Both the position numbers and the translations under genes were made by a program. The notes under the pieces are model-generated. The model was not told the origin of the DNA. It searched no databases and worked only from the letters and a program-made list of their open reading frames with translations. From JAUNSR01 sp036655355 (GTDB lineage Bacteria > Bacteroidota > Bacteroidia > Bacteroidales > JAUNSR01), in contig JAVVQG010000012.1 of the NCBI GenBank assembly GCA_036655355.1, forward strand, positions 71,042 to 135,041: a stretch of DNA of 64,000 bases, in the 5' to 3' direction. This document shows, in pieces, positions 61,193 through 64,000 of this stretch (position 1 is the stretch's first letter; each line of letters begins with the position of its first letter).

Positions 61193-62329
61193 TTATTTTT
61201 TATTCTTTGATCCGGGAGGGCCCTGCATGAAGGGGCTCTTCTCCTCCTGTGGAGCTTGGGGTGCCGACGCTCCGGGCATCGTTTCATTCAGAATGATGCT
61301 ATCGCCCTCTTTCAATCCGGAAATCACTTCGATGTTGACGCGGTCGTCGTAGCCGGTATGGATCTCTACGGGCTCTTCGGTGGAACCTGTCGATCGCCAC
61401 ACCTGTTTTTTCTGCGATTTCGGGTCTGACTTGAATTTCAGTGCTTTTGAAGGAACCGTGAGCACGTTTTTTCTTTCAAGGGTGAGGATCGTTACATTCG
61501 CCGTCAATCCCGGCTTCAGTTTTAAATCGGGGTTTGGGGCATTGATCACCACCTCGTAGGTAACCACGTTCGAAGTGGTTGTGGCTTCCAAACGCACTTG
61601 AGTGACCTCTCCGTTGAATTTTTCATCCGGAAAAGCATCTACGTCGAAGGTAACCTTCTGTCCCGCTTCCACCTCGCCTATATCCGCTTCATCCACATTG
61701 GCAATCACCTGCATTTTTGTCAAGTCATTGGCAATTGTGAAAAGCGTAGGGGTGCTGAAACTTGCCGCTACCGTTTGTCCCTCGTCCACAGCGCGCGAAA
61801 GCACCACGCCGTCTATGGGGGAATAGATGGTGGCATAACCCAGGTTGGTTTTTGATTTCACCATATCGGATTTTGTCTTATCGTAGGTATTGCGGGCACG
61901 TTCATAATTGTAAAGCGCCTGTTCATATTCCGTATCGCTGATCATCTGTGTCTGATGGAGTTCTTTGGATCGTTTGAAGTTCTTCTCCTGGTAATCGAAC
62001 TCCACTTGTGCCGCCTTCATGTTCGACGTTTGCGAAGAGAGTTCCGATTCAAGCAGCGTACGGTCTAATTCAGCCAGTACGGTGCCTTTTTTGACTACAG
62101 AGTTGTAATCAACATAGATGTGGGAGATGATGCCGGAAACCTGCGTACCCACTTCCACTTTGATAAGTGGTTCGATGGTACCCGTAGCGGTTACTACGCG
62201 ACTCAGATCCATCCTTTTTACGGTTGTTATTTCCTGTTTCGCTTTCACATCCGGTTTGCAGCCGGCAAGTAGTCCGAGCAGGATCGTACCTGAAAGAAAT
62301 GCGGTACGATAAATCATTTCGTGTTTCAT
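61193..62329 (-). CDS. Membrane fusion lipoprotein of the MacAB-TolC-like exporter
   Basis: A 378-residue HlyD/MacA-type adaptor. I place the start at 62329 (MKHEMIYRTAFLSGTILLGLLAGC, lipobox at the end); a longer frame from 62377 would overlap the TolC gene. The chain has the lipoyl half (VVTATGTIEPLIKVEVGTQV), an alpha-hairpin (about 85-150), the lipoyl return (IYSPIDGVVLSRAVDEGQTV), a beta-barrel and the membrane-proximal domain (VLTVPSKALKFKSDP). It connects the permease to TolC in the periplasm. Confidence 0.92.
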   Translation of the reverse strand: MKHEMIYRTAFLSGTILLGLLAGCKPDVKAKQEITTVKRMDLSRVVTATGTIEPLIKVEVGTQVSGIISHIYVDYNSVVKKGTVLAELDRTLLESELSSQTSNMKAAQVEFDYQEKNFKRSKELHQTQMISDTEYEQALYNYERARNTYDKTKSDMVKSKTNLGYATIYSPIDGVVLSRAVDEGQTVAASFSTPTLFTIANDLTKMQVIANVDEADIGEVEAGQKVTFDVDAFPDEKFNGEVTQVRLEATTTSNVVTYEVVINAPNPDLKLKPGLTANVTILTLERKNVLTVPSKALKFKSDPKSQKKQVWRSTGSTEEPVEIHTGYDDRVNIEVISGLKEGDSIILNETMPGASAPQAPQEEKSPFMQGPPGSKNKK

Positions 62330-62345
62330 ATTTTGTTTCAGTTTT

Positions 62346-63656
62346 TTAATTGGGATGTTGGTTTCGATAGAATTCAAGCAGGCGAATGTTCAGAAGCAGC
62401 GTGTATTGTGCCTGTATTTTATTCTGAATGGCACTGAGTAAATTGTTTTTTTCAACGAGCAGATCAACCGCACTTTGCATTCCCAAATTATACTTCTGCA
62501 GCATCAGTTCATAACTCTCTTCTGCTGAAAGCAGCTGTACGGCTGCCGCTTTTAACCGACTTTGTGCCGAAACAGCATCCAGATGAAGGGTAGCGATGGT
62601 GTTGGAAACCTCTTTCACACTATTCTGCAATGAGAGTTGCGTATTGATGATCTGCAGATCGGATCGTTCGATTTTTGATTTGATTTGACGGTTGCTGTAG
62701 ATGGGCACCGAAACGGAGATGCCCACCCGTTCGTTTCGTCCGGAATCAAGTTGCCGCCCTAGGTTGTAGTCGGATCGTGTCGTGTGTCCGGTTCCCACCA
62801 AACCTCCGAGCGAGACAGTGGGCAGCCGTTCCCCTTTGGCGATCGATTTAGAGAGGCGCGCCATCTCAATCTCGGACTGAGCCGCTTTCAGTTCAGGAAG
62901 GGTAGCCAGGGCGATCTCTACCACTTCGTCACGGTCCGGTATCGCCGGAAGCACCTCTTCGGAAGCGGTGAAGCGCGGTGTGAATGACTCATTCAGATCA
63001 AGTTCCAACAGTTGTTTGAGATTAAGAATCGCCTCTTTCTCTGCCGTTTCCGAAACAACCAATTGGTAAACTTCGCTGTTGTATTGACTTTCCACCTGTG
63101 CCAAGTCCACTTTGCTGATGGTACCGGCTTTCAATAGTTTACCCGATCGTTCCAACTCTTTCAGCGACGTTTCCACGATTCCCCGGTTTGTTTCCACCGA
63201 TGCATGTGCGTATAAAATCTGGTAATAAGCTTTGATGATGGCGATTTCCACGCTGTTACCGATCGCTCTGTAATTAGAAAGAGCGTTCTCAATCCCCAGT
63301 TTTTGTTTACGTACCGTGTTTACATTTCGTCCACCATTGTATAAGGTCATGGAAGCATCCAAGCCGTAAGATCCGGCATAACTGTTTTTCTCAGTTCCCG
63401 AATTTTCATGTGCATATTGTTGGGAGGAGGCGAAGGTGAGGGAGGGGAAGAAGGCCGCTTTAGCCTCTTTCAGGTTAATCTCTGCTTCATCCATCAGCAA
63501 CTGGTTTTTCAAAATCTGAATGTTGTTCTCACGGGCATAGGTGATGCAACTATCCAGCGACCAGGTAACGAACGGGTTGTCTTGCGCATGGATCGATTCT
63601 GAAAACAGATATAGGAAAAAGGAAGCGATAAGCAATTTTTTGGATCTCGATTTCAT
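62346..63656 (-). CDS. TolC-family outer-membrane efflux protein
   Basis: A 436-residue OEP-family protein with a signal peptide (KLLIASFFLYLFSESIHAQ). The two OEP repeats fit the family: DSCITYARENNIQILKNQLL first, and VEIALATLPELKAAQSEIEM plus the barrel segments (GISVSVPIYSNRQIKSKIER) second. The length is near the 430-490 usual for TolC. It is the first gene of the exporter operon, 16 bp upstream of the adaptor gene. Confidence 0.93.
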   Translation of the reverse strand: MKSRSKKLLIASFFLYLFSESIHAQDNPFVTWSLDSCITYARENNIQILKNQLLMDEAEINLKEAKAAFFPSLTFASSQQYAHENSGTEKNSYAGSYGLDASMTLYNGGRNVNTVRKQKLGIENALSNYRAIGNSVEIAIIKAYYQILYAHASVETNRGIVETSLKELERSGKLLKAGTISKVDLAQVESQYNSEVYQLVVSETAEKEAILNLKQLLELDLNESFTPRFTASEEVLPAIPDRDEVVEIALATLPELKAAQSEIEMARLSKSIAKGERLPTVSLGGLVGTGHTTRSDYNLGRQLDSGRNERVGISVSVPIYSNRQIKSKIERSDLQIINTQLSLQNSVKEVSNTIATLHLDAVSAQSRLKAAAVQLLSAEESYELMLQKYNLGMQSAVDLLVEKNNLLSAIQNKIQAQYTLLLNIRLLEFYRNQHPN

Positions 63657-63709
63657 CTCAGTGATTTTTAATGGGAATAATCCCTACTACGGGGAATCTT
63701 TAGATATTA

Positions 63710-63717
63710 CAAATTTA
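63710..63717 (-). promoter_or_regulatory. Probable -7 box of the exporter operon
   Basis: The minus strand reads TAAATTTG (perfect TAnnTTTG). Predicted start near 63703, leader about 47 nt. No good -33 TTG is seen, which may mean activator dependence. Confidence 0.5.
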
Positions 63718-63908
63718 CGTCTCCCCTTGCGCTGATGCGAATGAAAGCGATGAACAGCCCTTTTTTGTAGACTAATCTATTCAAAAACATCTTAATGAGA
63801 TGAATGTTGTTAAAAAAGGTTTTATTTAAAGTTAAATGCTTACATTACCGAAGTAAAAGAAAACAGAAAGGAAGTGTTTCTCTTATGATCCTATATTTCT
63901 ACATATTC

Positions 63909-64000
63909 AGAGTACTGAAGCGCCTTCTTCAGAGTACTGAAGCGCCTTCTTCAGAGCACTGAAGCGCCTTCTTCAGAGTACTGAAGCGTCTTCTTCAGAG
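63909..64000. repeat. 22-bp tandem repeat array, at least 4.2 copies, running past the window
   Basis: Units start at 63909, 63931, 63953 and 63975 and a fifth begins at 63997. The unit opens AGAGTACTGAAGCG and ends CTTCTTC. The third has one change (T to C at 63957) and the fourth one change (C to T at 63989). Each junction makes a perfect CTTCAG-AGTA-CTGAAG hairpin. The rest of the 344-bp end region (63657-63908) holds only the exporter promoter and AT-rich sequence. Confidence 0.92.

Noticed and set aside
63909..64000. Possible CRISPR array at the right edge
   Set aside because: Units are contiguous 22-mers without unique spacers, and there are no cas genes.

Overview
This window is chromosomal DNA from a member of the Bacteroidales (phylum Bacteroidota). 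The indications are a SprA-type T9SS/gliding translocon gene, the complete moxR-batABCDE aerotolerance cluster, two TonB-dependent receptors (one with a DUF4249 lipoprotein partner), a Mfa-like fimbrillin lipoprotein, a SusA-like GH13 enzyme, and repeated TAnnTTTG (-7) / TTG (-33) promoters, which are the Bacteroidota sigma-factor signature. Most starts lack strong Shine-Dalgarno sequences, as expected for the phylum. The presence of sprA argues against Bacteroides itself and for a T9SS-bearing Bacteroidales lineage; I cannot name the genus. No phage, transposon, integron or CRISPR array is visible.

Layout. 1-2.6 kb: 3' part of sprA. 2.7-7.0 kb (minus): OsmC, a DUF3332 lipoprotein and a 2-oxoacid:ferredoxin oxidoreductase operon (ferredoxin, alpha, a 60-residue membrane protein, beta, gamma). 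7.5-9.3 kb: DPS-like ferritin and a convergent anaerobic sulfatase-maturase-like radical SAM enzyme. 9.5-14 kb (minus): SusA-like amylase and Lon. 14.1-16.5 kb: TrmN6-type methyltransferase and glutamine synthetase. 16.6-18.3 kb: a 22-bp tandem repeat, then an HU protein overlapping an HU-TM-LysM fusion. 18.4-27.7 kb: the bat operon and a PAP2 phosphatase. 27.8-30.5 kb: fimbrillin lipoprotein, small HTH protein, DUF2007-Usp-Usp protein. 30.55-31.0 kb: a tandem tRNA-Arg(ACG) array of 101-bp units interrupted by a 100-N assembly gap. 31.1-39.3 kb: patatin/beta-barrel protein, TonB receptor, AsmA-like protein. 39.3-44.9 kb (minus): a jetABC (MksFEB/Wadjet-like SMC) operon with no jetD. 45-51 kb: DMT exporter, beta-carbonic anhydrase, GH2 beta-galactosidase with 41-bp repeats in its leader, NlpC/P60 lipoprotein, DoxX-DUF2892 protein. 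51.2-63.7 kb (minus): MutS2, then a co-directional block of TolC, membrane fusion lipoprotein, MacB-type ATPase and permease, a LytS-type kinase, a LytTR regulator, an STN-TonB receptor and DUF4249. 63.7-64 kb: a second 22-bp tandem repeat array running off the window.

How it fits together. The lifestyle suggested is anaerobic but oxygen-exposed: ferredoxin-linked 2-oxoacid oxidation sits with oxidative-stress proteins (OsmC, DPS-like ferritin, Bat, Usp). Envelope functions dominate the rest. The most unusual items are the nuclease-less SMC operon, the HU-LysM fusion that could link DNA to the cell wall, the gap-broken tRNA array, and the two 22-bp hairpin-repeat families plus the 41-bp leader repeats.
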